Assembly (NCBI GenBank): GCA_021813745.1
Contig: JAKAJO010000076.1
Span: 32,728 to 96,727, forward strand
Length of the DNA stretch: 64,000 nt
Direction: 5' to 3'
DNA from: Acidobacteriota bacterium
GTDB taxonomy: Bacteria; Acidobacteriota; Terriglobia; Terriglobales; Acidobacteriaceae
The position numbers and the translations under genes were made by a program. How positions within the stretch are numbered: position 1 is the stretch's first letter; each line of letters begins with the position of its first letter. Shown here in pieces: positions 34,754 to 43,024 of the stretch. The notes beneath the pieces were generated by a model. The model was not told the origin of the DNA and ran no database searches. It saw nothing but the letters and a program-made list of their open reading frames with translations.

Positions 34754-36973
34754 ATGTCGCAGGCAACACTTGCTTCCCCTTCTCTTCAATTTCTCGATGA
34801 CCGCTGGGACGCGGCCGTGGCCGCAACGCTGGATGAACCCGAGTTGCTGCGCTACCGCTCGAACCTGCTCGGCTCCGACCTGCGCATCACGAATTTTGCC
34901 GGCGGCAATACAAGCTCCAAGATTGTCGAAGTGGATCCACTGACAGGTGAAAAGGTCGAAGTGCTGTGGGTCAAAGGCTCCGGCGGCGACCTGGGCAGCA
35001 TCAAGCGCACGGGCTTCGCCACGCTCTACCAGGAAAAGCTGCTGGCGCTCGAACGCAGCTACAAAGGCGTGGACACGGAAGACGACATGGTGACGATGTA
35101 CCCACTCTGCACCTTCCGCAACAACCCAGTTGCTGCTTCGATTGATACACCACTCCATGGATTTCTTCCCTTCCCGCATGTGGACCACCTGCACCCAGAC
35201 TGGGGCATCGCTCTGGCAGCTTCAGCCAACGGCAAGGTCAAGATGGACGAGTTCAATCGTGAGTTTGGCCACAAGCTCGTGTGGGTGCCTTGGCAGCGGC
35301 CCGGTTTTGAACTGGCCATGATGCTCAAGCGCGCCATTGTCGAGAATCCTGGATGCGACGGCATTGTGCTCGGCGGGCATGGCCTCTTTACCTGGGGACA
35401 GACGCAGCGCGAGTGCTATGTAAACACGCTCACCGTGATTGACCAGATTGGCCAGTTCATCGCGCGCCACGGCAAGGCCAAGGGATCCGTGCGCTTCGGC
35501 GGCGAGTCCGTGCCTGCCCGCGCCAGCCGAAGCGATCTTGCGGTCCAGATTGCGCCCTATCTGCGCGGCCGCGTGAGCGTGCAAAATCGATGGATTGCCA
35601 GCTTCAGCGATGCGCCGGATGTGTTGCAGTTCGTAAACGCGAAACACGCAAAAGATCTCGCTTTCCTCGGCACGAGTTGCCCAGATCACTTTATCCGAAC
35701 CAAGATTCGCCCGCTCTTTGTGCCGTGGGCCGCGAATGCCGGCATGGATGCACTGAAGAAGCAGATTGATACCTCGCTTGCGGAGTACCGCGAGCAATAC
35801 CGCGCCTACTACCACAGCTTTGCCACTCCCGACTCCCCTGCCCTGCGTGACGCGAGCCCAACTGTTGTGCTGATTCAGGGCCTGGGCATGTTCAGCTTTG
35901 GCAAGAACAAGACAGAAGCCCGCATCACCGGCGAGTTCTACACCAATGCGATTCACGTGATGGAAGGCGCAAGCCTGCTGGCCGAAGGTGAAGTGAAGGG
36001 GCCAGTGCCGCAGTGTGGCGAAGGCATGGATCCAGCGAGCTTCAAGGTACACAGCAACTACGTGGCTCTACCCGCGCTTGAGGCGTTCAAGATTGAGTAT
36101 TGGGCGCTGGAAGAGGCCAAGCTACGCCGCCAGCCGCCTGAAAAAGAGCTGAGCCGGAGAGTGGTGCTCGTGGTCGGTGGAGGCAGCGGCATCGGACGCG
36201 AAGTGGCGCGTCTGGCAGCGGAACGCGGCGCGCACGTGGTGGTCGCCGACCGCGACGAGGCCGGCGCGAAGCGCGTGGCGGACGAACTAAGGACTGTCAC
36301 ATCGAAGGAGTTTGTTGCAGTCACACCTGTGGATATTCGCAACCGCGAAGCCATCGACAAGGCCATCAAGGCAACGGTCGCAGCCTTTGGCGGAGTGGAC
36401 ATCCTTGTTAACACGGCAGCGCTGTTCCCATCTTCGCCGGACGGCATCATCAGCGACGCCATGTGGGCCACTACCCTCGACATCAACGTAACGGCCAACT
36501 ATCTGCTCGCGGATGAAGCGGCCAAAACCTTCAACGAGCAGGCACTTGAAGCTGCCATTGTGCTCACCAGCTCGGCCAATGCCGTGGTATCGAAGCGCGG
36601 TAGCGAAGCCTATGACGTAAGCAAGGCAGCTCTCTCGCATCTGGTCCGCGAGCTGGCCGTGGGACTGTCGCCGCGCGTGCGCGTCAATGGCATCAGCCCG
36701 GCAACGGTGGTAAAAGGATCAACGATGTTTCCGCGGGATCGCGTGCGCGCTTCGCTCACGAAGTACAACATCGCATTCGAGGAATCGATGAGCGATGAAG
36801 AGTTGCGGAGCCTGCTGGCAACGTTCTACGCCAAGCGTACCCTGACGCATCAGCCGATTGATCCGGCGGATTGCGCGGAGGCGATCCTCTTTCTCGCCAG
36901 CCCCCGAGCGCGCTGCACCTCCGGGCACCTGATCCCAGTGGACGGCGGACTGACTGAGGCCTTTCTGCGGTGA
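34754..36973 (+). CDS. Bifunctional rhamnulose-1-phosphate aldolase / short-chain dehydrogenase
   Basis: Splits L-rhamnulose 1-phosphate to dihydroxyacetone phosphate and L-lactaldehyde, then oxidises the lactaldehyde. The 739-residue protein has a class II aldolase domain (about 1-440; NFAGGNTSSKI, GFLPFPHVDHLHPDWG with zinc histidines, GGHGLFTWG) followed by a short-chain dehydrogenase (about 455-739; VVGGGSGIGREVARLA for nucleotide binding, NTAALFPSS, the Ser of LTSSANAV and the YDVSK catalytic pair). ATG 34754 follows a weak GGTGG; ATG 34742 is an alternative adding four residues. It overlaps the kinase gene by 4 nt (GTGA). This fused form is common in bacteria with the RhaI-type isomerase. 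Confidence 0.92.
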   Translation: MSQATLASPSLQFLDDRWDAAVAATLDEPELLRYRSNLLGSDLRITNFAGGNTSSKIVEVDPLTGEKVEVLWVKGSGGDLGSIKRTGFATLYQEKLLALERSYKGVDTEDDMVTMYPLCTFRNNPVAASIDTPLHGFLPFPHVDHLHPDWGIALAASANGKVKMDEFNREFGHKLVWVPWQRPGFELAMMLKRAIVENPGCDGIVLGGHGLFTWGQTQRECYVNTLTVIDQIGQFIARHGKAKGSVRFGGESVPARASRSDLAVQIAPYLRGRVSVQNRWIASFSDAPDVLQFVNAKHAKDLAFLGTSCPDHFIRTKIRPLFVPWAANAGMDALKKQIDTSLAEYREQYRAYYHSFATPDSPALRDASPTVVLIQGLGMFSFGKNKTEARITGEFYTNAIHVMEGASLLAEGEVKGPVPQCGEGMDPASFKVHSNYVALPALEAFKIEYWALEEAKLRRQPPEKELSRRVVLVVGGGSGIGREVARLAAERGAHVVVADRDEAGAKRVADELRTVTSKEFVAVTPVDIRNREAIDKAIKATVAAFGGVDILVNTAALFPSSPDGIISDAMWATTLDINVTANYLLADEAAKTFNEQALEAAIVLTSSANAVVSKRGSEAYDVSKAALSHLVRELAVGLSPRVRVNGISPATVVKGSTMFPRDRVRASLTKYNIAFEESMSDEELRSLLATFYAKRTLTHQPIDPADCAEAILFLASPRARCTSGHLIPVDGGLTEAFLR

Positions 36974-38421
36974 GCACGCCTGCAGCAAGCACGGAGCCAA
37001 GCGACAAACGGGCGCGCGTTGCCATCGACCTGGGCGCGGAGAGCTGCAGGGTCTCGCTGCTCCGATGGATCGACGGGAAGCCTGAAATTGAGTTGGTTCA
37101 TCGCATGCCCAACGGCCCGGTGCATGCAGGCACATCGCTGCACTGGCCGCTGAGCCGGATTCTTGCGGGACTCGAAGAGGGACTGCGGCAGGCCGCGGAG
37201 TTTGCACCGGAGGGCATTTCTTCCATCGGTGTGGATGGCTGGGCTGTGGACTATGTGCGGCTCGGCCCCGATGGCACGCCACTGGACGAACCGTTCTGTT
37301 ATCGCGATGAGCGCACGGTGGCGACGAAGCAGCGCGCCGACAAGATCATTTCGCCGGAAGCACTTTTTGCGCGAACCGGCGCGCAGCCGCTGCGCATCAA
37401 CTCTCTCTATCAACTGCTGGCGGATACGGATACGCATGCGCCATGGGTTTGCCTGCCCGAATATATTCTGCACTGGCTGGGCGGCCGCCGTGTGGCGGAG
37501 TACACGAACGCCACACACACCGGATTGATCGATCCGACCACGCGGAACTGGGCAGAGGACCTCTTCCAGACATTCGGCATTCCACGCAAAGCAGCCCCGC
37601 CCGTTTTGCCAGCAGGCGCGACACTCGGCTGCGTGCAGGGGCCGCTGAGCCGGCTCGCCGCCTATCATGATTGCGCGCTGATTGCGCCCGCATGCCACGA
37701 CACGGCGTCTGCCATTGCGGGCATTCCCGCGACGCTCAACACGGGCGCGTATATCGCTTCCGGCACATGGTCACTCGTCGGCACACTTATATTGAGGCCC
37801 ATCACGACTCCGGAAGCGATGCGGGCACGCTACACCAACCAGGGCGCAGCCGGGGGCGATTTTTGCTTTCACACCAACGTGAATGGTATGTGGCTCATCA
37901 AGCAGTGCATGGACGGCTGGGCTGCAGCGGGAAGGCCCTGGAGTATTGAGGAACTGGTGCGGCAGGCATCGGCGGCAAAAGCTTCCGCGACCATCGACGT
38001 GGATGCGGAGCCGCTGCTGCTGGATGGCGAAATGCCCGCGCGCATCAATCAGGAGTTGACTCGCGCAGGCCATCCGGCAATTCCCGACGTAGCGGGCAAT
38101 GAGCCGCTTTTTGCGCGTCTCATTTTTGAGAGCCTTGCCGCGCGATACGCGACCGCCATGGATCAGCTGCAGCAGATGCTTGGACGCAAGCTCGACCGAA
38201 TCCATGTGCTCGGAGGCGGCAGCCGCAACAAGCTACTGCTCGACCTGACCGCGCAGCGCACCGGCATGATGGTTGAAGCTGGCGAGGCGGAGAGCTCGAC
38301 CATCGGAAATCTGGCGGTACAACTGGCCTCGGCGCATGCGGCCGGTCAACCTCTGACGAGGGAATCTGTGCGGCAGTGGGCGGCCGTGCTGTGCTCCGCA
38401 GATTCAGCAAAGGCTCGATGA
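36970..38421 (+). CDS. rhaB: L-rhamnulokinase
   Basis: Phosphorylates L-rhamnulose with ATP. The 483-residue FGGY-family kinase shows the N-terminal phosphate loop VAIDLGAESCRVSLLRW, the substrate region SSIGVDGWAVDYVRL with catalytic aspartate, YIASGTWSLVG and the C-terminal adenine-binding VLGGGSRNKLLLDLTAQRTG. GTG start overlapping the aldolase stop by 4 nt, so translation is coupled. It ends 5 bp from the convergent hpnE stop, with no terminator between. No dedicated rhamnose transporter is visible in the window. Confidence 0.93.
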   Translation: MSTPAASTEPSDKRARVAIDLGAESCRVSLLRWIDGKPEIELVHRMPNGPVHAGTSLHWPLSRILAGLEEGLRQAAEFAPEGISSIGVDGWAVDYVRLGPDGTPLDEPFCYRDERTVATKQRADKIISPEALFARTGAQPLRINSLYQLLADTDTHAPWVCLPEYILHWLGGRRVAEYTNATHTGLIDPTTRNWAEDLFQTFGIPRKAAPPVLPAGATLGCVQGPLSRLAAYHDCALIAPACHDTASAIAGIPATLNTGAYIASGTWSLVGTLILRPITTPEAMRARYTNQGAAGGDFCFHTNVNGMWLIKQCMDGWAAAGRPWSIEELVRQASAAKASATIDVDAEPLLLDGEMPARINQELTRAGHPAIPDVAGNEPLFARLIFESLAARYATAMDQLQQMLGRKLDRIHVLGGGSRNKLLLDLTAQRTGMMVEAGEAESSTIGNLAVQLASAHAAGQPLTRESVRQWAAVLCSADSAKAR

Positions 38422-38426
38422 GCCCA

Positions 38427-39836
38427 TCATGAAAAGAGCCGCATGAAGCCGCGCGGCTTCAGGTCTGGCTCGAGAAAGATTTGAGGACGGCCCGCAACCT
38501 TGCAGAGGGCCTCAGCGGCCAGGTGACCGGAGCGCGCCGCACTTTCCATGGTCGAGGGCCAGCCGGTTGCGATCCAGTCGCCAGCAAGGAAGCAGTTGGG
38601 CCACGGCGCGTCCTTCGCGGCGGGGCGCGCGGAATCAATGCCAGGAGGGACACCAAATGTGGCGCGGACTTCCTTGACCAGCGCGGCCTTTTCCAGTCTT
38701 GCCTCGCGCACCGTGGGAAAGAACTCAGCCAGCTCTGCAACAGCCTGATCGATGGCCTGCTTGCGCTCCAGCGCAGCAAAGCCGCGCGAGGCACTGACGA
38801 CCAATTCCAGATAGCCGCCCTTCAACTTGCGCCAGGGCTGCAGGCGGCCCTTGTTGTACATCCAGTGAATCTCGCGATCGAGAAGCACAGCGTGATCGAG
38901 GTCAGTCATTTCGCGATCGAACCAGAGGTGGACGCTGCAAATGGGCCAGTGGGTGTGCTTTTTGATTTGACCGAGAAGTTTTTGTGCTCCCTCCGCTGGC
39001 GACATCTGCGGGATGAGTTTTGCGGTGGCTTCAAAAGGGAGGGCGAGGACGAGGGAATCGGTTGTGATCAGGTCATCGCGCGTGCGCAATTCCCACTGCT
39101 GCGTTTCTTCCTGCCAGGATGCCGATTCCACGTTGGTGTTCAGCAGCACGCGGCCTCCGTGGCGGGCGATGTGGGGCTCGGCGCCGGAGTAGAGATCACT
39201 TAATGGAACGGTGCTCATGCCGAATGCTCCGGCCTGCGGCGAATCCATGAAGAGTCCGCGGATGACCATTGCGGCGTAGGAAACGCTGATCTCATCCAGG
39301 TCAGAGTTGAGTGCGCTGGCGATGACCAGCCGCCAGAAGCGATCCATCGCGCCCCGGCTCTGATGGTGTCTACGGAGCCAATCTCCGAGCGACTCGTTGG
39401 GATTGTCCGCATGACCCAACAGGATTGCGGTGAAAGCGCGCGCCAGGGAGAGCTTGTCTGCAAGGCTGAATGCATGCGTGCTGAGAAGCCGCGGGAGGCC
39501 GTGCAGCGGAGCAGGCAGTGCAGATGGGCCAAGAACTGAGCGGTGACCTCCTGGCTCAATCATGGTAAAGTCGGTGGTCCAGTGGATCTTGTCCGCAACA
39601 CCGATTCGCCGGTAGAAGCCGAGGAGGTTGGTGTAGGCGCCGATGAGCGCATGCTGGCAGTTGTCGATAACTTCGTTGACGCCGGGGTGCAGATAGGACG
39701 ATGCGCGTCCGCCGAGATAACTGCGGCGCTCAATGAGGGTGACGCGGAAGCCTGCGTTAGCCAGCGCACAGCCCGCAGACATGCCCGCGACTCCGCCGCC
39801 GAGGACTGCAACCGATTTGTGGACATGCTCAGACAT
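38427..39836 (-). CDS. hpnE: Hydroxysqualene dehydroxylase
   Basis: FAD-dependent amine-oxidase-fold enzyme that reduces hydroxysqualene to squalene, last step of the HpnC/D/E route. The 469-residue protein begins with the dinucleotide motif AVLGGGVAGMSAGCALANAG and ERRSYLGGRASSY, and ends with the FAD-binding NCFLAGDWIATGWPSTMESAARSG. It lies 24 nt downstream of hpnD. This gene is the 3' end of the hopanoid transcription unit and converges with rhaB. HpnE membership is supported by the neighbours hpnC and hpnD. Confidence 0.94.
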   Translation of the reverse strand: MSEHVHKSVAVLGGGVAGMSAGCALANAGFRVTLIERRSYLGGRASSYLHPGVNEVIDNCQHALIGAYTNLLGFYRRIGVADKIHWTTDFTMIEPGGHRSVLGPSALPAPLHGLPRLLSTHAFSLADKLSLARAFTAILLGHADNPNESLGDWLRRHHQSRGAMDRFWRLVIASALNSDLDEISVSYAAMVIRGLFMDSPQAGAFGMSTVPLSDLYSGAEPHIARHGGRVLLNTNVESASWQEETQQWELRTRDDLITTDSLVLALPFEATAKLIPQMSPAEGAQKLLGQIKKHTHWPICSVHLWFDREMTDLDHAVLLDREIHWMYNKGRLQPWRKLKGGYLELVVSASRGFAALERKQAIDQAVAELAEFFPTVREARLEKAALVKEVRATFGVPPGIDSARPAAKDAPWPNCFLAGDWIATGWPSTMESAARSGHLAAEALCKVAGRPQIFLEPDLKPRGFMRLFS

Positions 39837-39860
39837 GAGTTGTGTTGGCGGCGCTCCAGA

Positions 39861-40772
39861 TCAGCCAAAGATGCGGGCTGCGGTCATTCGAGCCAGGCCA
39901 ACGCAGAGGATGGTCAGCTTTTGACGAAGAGGCACGCTGGCGCGCTCTGAGAAAACATCGTAATTTGCACGGCGAATACGCACCAGCAGCGCGTGATAGA
40001 TGGAGACCAGCACCCATAGCGCGGCGCGGCTTTCGTGATCGATGAGAGGCAGCAGCTGTTCGGCGGACTTGTAATAGACCTCAGCCCGCTGTGCCATCTC
40101 GGCGAGCAGCGCCCTCTCGGCTGAGTTCGGTGGTGTGCCGGATTTCCGCGCCAGCAGTGCTTCTGCAGAGAGACCCCGCGCGGCGAGATCTTCGAGCGGC
40201 AGGTAGACGCGCTTGCGCTCGGCGTCCTCGGCCACGTCGCGCAGGATGTTCGTCAACTGAAATGCGATGCCAGTTTCTTCCGCCAGTTTCTCCGCACGTG
40301 CGTCCTTGTAGCCAAAGATGCGGATGCAGACCAGACCCACAACAGACGCGACGAGATAGCAATACCGGTAGAGGTCGTCGAATGTGGCATAGGTGTCTGG
40401 CGCCGCATCGGCTGTCGCCTTCAGATCCATCGTAGTGCCGGCCACAAGCTCTTCGAGGAGGCTGAGCGGAATGGCGAAGCGCTCTGTGGCGTCACGAACG
40501 GCTTGAAAGACCGGGTCCGACGAGTCGCCGCCATGGCACACGCCGCGCCAATCGGTGAGCCATGTCTCCAGCCTGCGGCGGCGCTCTTCGCGCGGGAGGC
40601 TTTCGTCATCGGCGAGGTCATCGGCCTTGCGCATGAAGGCATAGATGGCGCAAATGGCATTTTTGCGTGCGGGCGGAAGCGCGATGAAGGCGTAATAGAA
40701 GTTTTTCGCCTCGCGCTTGGCGATGGCCCGGCAGACACCGTAGGCCTGCTCCAATTTGGCGTCGTGGCTCAA
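39861..40772 (-). CDS. hpnD: Presqualene diphosphate synthase
   Basis: Condenses two farnesyl diphosphates to presqualene diphosphate. The 303-residue squalene/phytoene-synthase fold carries both aspartate-rich motifs: FMRKADDLADDES (near residue 50) and NILRDVAEDAERKRVYLP (near 175). YAFIALPPARKNAICAIYAF is typical at the N-terminus. The start overlaps the hpnC stop by 4 nt (ATGA), indicating coupling. HpnD rather than HpnC is assigned from its position and the RKADD/ERKRVYLP variants. Confidence 0.93.
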   Translation of the reverse strand: MSHDAKLEQAYGVCRAIAKREAKNFYYAFIALPPARKNAICAIYAFMRKADDLADDESLPREERRRRLETWLTDWRGVCHGGDSSDPVFQAVRDATERFAIPLSLLEELVAGTTMDLKATADAAPDTYATFDDLYRYCYLVASVVGLVCIRIFGYKDARAEKLAEETGIAFQLTNILRDVAEDAERKRVYLPLEDLAARGLSAEALLARKSGTPPNSAERALLAEMAQRAEVYYKSAEQLLPLIDHESRAALWVLVSIYHALLVRIRRANYDVFSERASVPLRQKLTILCVGLARMTAARIFG

Positions 40773-41767
40773 GCAGCTTTCCCTGTGGAGCGGGCCCGGA
40801 GCCGAAGGAACGGGAGCAGCTTGCCGCTGACTGCACGCACGACCAGGGAGAGCTTTGTGGATTTGGAGAGAGCGGGGCGGGCACGCAGCACATCGAAGTC
40901 CTGCTTCTCGATGGCATGCAGAATGGCGAGGCCGCCGCGGCTGAAGAGATCAAGGTCGAGCGCGAGTTCGCGGCCCACCATGTCGATGAGCGGAAGACCC
41001 TCTTCAAAAAGGCTTCGCGCGAAGTCGACTTCATGCCGGAGCAGCGCCTTGAACTGCGGCGTTGCAATGCCTTCAGCAATGGTCTGGTCGCTGACACCGA
41101 AGCGCTGCATGTCTTCCTGAGGCAGGTAGACGCGATCCTTTTTCCAATCGACACGGATGTCCTGCCAGAAGTTGGCGAGCTGCAGCGCGGAGCACGTCGC
41201 ATCAGAGAGCCGGAAGCGCTCTTCATCTGCATGGCCGCAGATGTAGAGCACGAGGCGGCCAACGGGATTGGCTGAGTAGCGGCAGTAGCCGAGAACGTCC
41301 TGCATGGTTCGGTAGCGCGTGACCATCTGGTCCTGGCGAAAGGCTATGAGCAAATCGGCGAAGGGCTCTTTGGGGATGGAGCAGGCGCGAATCGTCTCCG
41401 CCAGTGCAACAAAGACGGGATGGTGCACACGCCCTTCGTAGCAAGCGTCCAGCTCGCGGTCCCACCAGTCGAGCAATGCGAGGGACGCGTCGCGGTCACC
41501 GACCTCATCGCCCAGATCATCGGAGACGCGGCAGTACGCATAGATCGCATGGAAGTGCGGAATCAGAGGCTTGGGTAGAAACCACGTGGCAACATGGAAG
41601 TTTTCGTAGTGCGACTCGGCCAGTTCCCTGCACCATGCCTGCGCTTCGGCAAGTGACGGCGTAACCTGCGGCAAGCGATAGGAGGCAGGCAGCGCAGACC
41701 AGCCGCGCGCGAGCAAGCTGGCTTGCGTATCGGCATCCTGAGGTGTGTGCAGAGTTGCAGGCGTCAT
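40769..41767 (-). CDS. hpnC: Hydroxysqualene synthase
   Basis: Turns presqualene diphosphate into hydroxysqualene. The 332-residue squalene/phytoene-synthase-fold protein has the HpnC start (ESHYENFHVATWFLPKPLIPHF), first aspartate motif YCRVSDDLGDE and second motif NFWQDIRVDWKKDRVYLP. ATG 41767 follows GAGG by 6 nt; a TTG four codons upstream also exists. It starts 8 nt after the stop of the zinc dehydrogenase gene and overlaps hpnD by 4 nt, so it is firmly in the operon. Confidence 0.93.
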   Translation of the reverse strand: MTPATLHTPQDADTQASLLARGWSALPASYRLPQVTPSLAEAQAWCRELAESHYENFHVATWFLPKPLIPHFHAIYAYCRVSDDLGDEVGDRDASLALLDWWDRELDACYEGRVHHPVFVALAETIRACSIPKEPFADLLIAFRQDQMVTRYRTMQDVLGYCRYSANPVGRLVLYICGHADEERFRLSDATCSALQLANFWQDIRVDWKKDRVYLPQEDMQRFGVSDQTIAEGIATPQFKALLRHEVDFARSLFEEGLPLIDMVGRELALDLDLFSRGGLAILHAIEKQDFDVLRARPALSKSTKLSLVVRAVSGKLLPFLRLRARSTGKAA

Positions 41768-41775
41768 GGTTAGCC

Positions 41776-43014
41776 TCAAGGCACAATGGCCGTCTTGATT
41801 TCGCTGTTGCGGCTCATCAGCTTTTCAAAGACACGGTTCAGCTCGTAGAGATGCGCGTGGCCGGTAATGAAGGCGCTCGCCTGGAAACGGCCACCCGCGA
41901 TCAGGTTGAGCGCTTCGCGGCAGATGGCTGGCGTGTGGTGGAAGGTGGCGCGCAGCGTGATGTCGCTGTAGTGGATGCGGTTGGTGTCGAGGTTGACGCG
42001 CGTGCCGACCGCGCAGCCGCCGAAGAAGTTGACGGTGCCGCCTTTGCGCACCATCTCGACGGCCTCTTCCCAGGCGTCGGGCACGCCGACGGCTTCAATA
42101 GCGATGTCCACCCCGCGATCGTTGGGCGTGAGCGCGCGGGTGTCGCGGATAGCCTTGCGAATCGTGGTGGCCTGCACGACGTGCGTTGCGCCAAGCGCCC
42201 TGGCTGCGATGACCTGACCGTCGTGCTTGACGACCGCGATGACCTCACAGCCAGCCAGCGCGGCAACGTGGACCATCATGAGCCCCAGCGGTCCGCCGCC
42301 AATCACGGCAACTGTGTCACCGGGATGCGGATTTGAATCCTCAAAGCCATGCACCGCGCAGGCCAGCGGTTCGGTGAGCGCGGCGTGCTCCAGGGGCACA
42401 TGATCGGGAACAATCAATGTGTTCTTGGCGACGATGCGCGCGGGGATGCGAATGAACTCGGCGTACGCGCCGTTGTTAAAGAGCAGATCGTCGCAGAGGT
42501 TTTCCTGATTGCGCCTGCAAAAGTAGCATTGGCCGCAAGGGGCTGAGTTCAATGCCACAACGCGATGGCCGGGAGCGAAGTCCGTGACACCTTCTCCGGC
42601 CTCGACTACTGTGCCAGCAAGCTCGTGTCCGAAGAGTGCAGGCGGAACGATCATGCGGGCGTGATAGCCTCGGCGAAAAACCTTCAAATCCGTTCCGCAG
42701 GTGAGCGCCGCGCCCACGCGCACGATGAGCTCACCAGCCTCAGCCTTGGGGACGGGCACGTTTTCGATGCGGATGTCTTCACGGCCATGAAGGACCGCGG
42801 CCTGCATGGTGGCGCGGCCGTGATAGAGAGCCGTTTCAACCGTGGCCCGGCCGTGATAGAGCGCGCTCTCGACCGTTGCGCGCCCGTGGTGAAGGGCCTC
42901 TTCTACGGTGGCGCGGCCGTGCTCGAGCGCGGTTTCAACCGTGGCACGTCCGTGCTCCACTACGGTCTCAACCGTCGAGCGGCTACGCTTGATTGCGTCC
43001 TTGACAGAGCGTGG
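41776..43014 (-). CDS. Zinc alcohol dehydrogenase (MDR) with N-terminal 11-residue repeats
   Basis: A 412-residue medium-chain dehydrogenase/reductase. From residue 71 it is standard: MQAAVLHGREDIRIENVPVP, catalytic zinc site CGTDLKVF and GHELAG, structural-zinc cysteines CGQCYFCRRNQENLC, NAD-binding VAVIGGGPLGLMMVH. The first 70 residues are an extension of six tandem 11-residue units (GRATVETALYH consensus) forming a long predicted helix. GGGGG lies just before ATG 43014; starts further up would overlap the preceding gene. It lies 10 nt after the other dehydrogenase and 8 nt before hpnC. A role in reducing or oxidising the hopanoid side chain is inferred from position. Confidence 0.9.
   Translation of the reverse strand, partial: PRSVKDAIKRSRSTVETVVEHGRATVETALEHGRATVEEALHHGRATVESALYHGRATVETALYHGRATMQAAVLHGREDIRIENVPVPKAEAGELIVRVGAALTCGTDLKVFRRGYHARMIVPPALFGHELAGTVVEAGEGVTDFAPGHRVVALNSAPCGQCYFCRRNQENLCDDLLFNNGAYAEFIRIPARIVAKNTLIVPDHVPLEHAALTEPLACAVHGFEDSNPHPGDTVAVIGGGPLGLMMVHVAALAGCEVIAVVKHDGQVIAARALGATHVVQATTIRKAIRDTRALTPNDRGVDIAIEAVGVPDAWEEAVEMVRKGGTVNFFGGCAVGTRVNLDTNRIHYSDITLRATFHHTPAICREALNLIAGGRFQASAFITGHAHLYELNRVFEKLMSRNSEIKTAIVP
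42784..42981 (-). repeat. Tandem 33-bp repeat encoding 11-residue units
   Basis: Six 33-bp units in frame (five at 42808-42972 are clearly related at the DNA level, the outer ones degenerate) encode the units SRSTVETVVEH, GRATVETALEH, GRATVEEALHH, GRATVESALYH, GRATVETALYH and GRATMQAAVLH. The last unit contains the ordinary start of the enzyme, so the array looks like repeated duplication of the original gene start. Confidence 0.93.
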
Positions 43015-43024
43015 CATGAGCCCC

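Noticed and set aside
42775..43005. CRISPR-like regular 33-bp repeat
   Set aside because: Units are directly adjacent with no spacers and are in frame inside a dehydrogenase gene.
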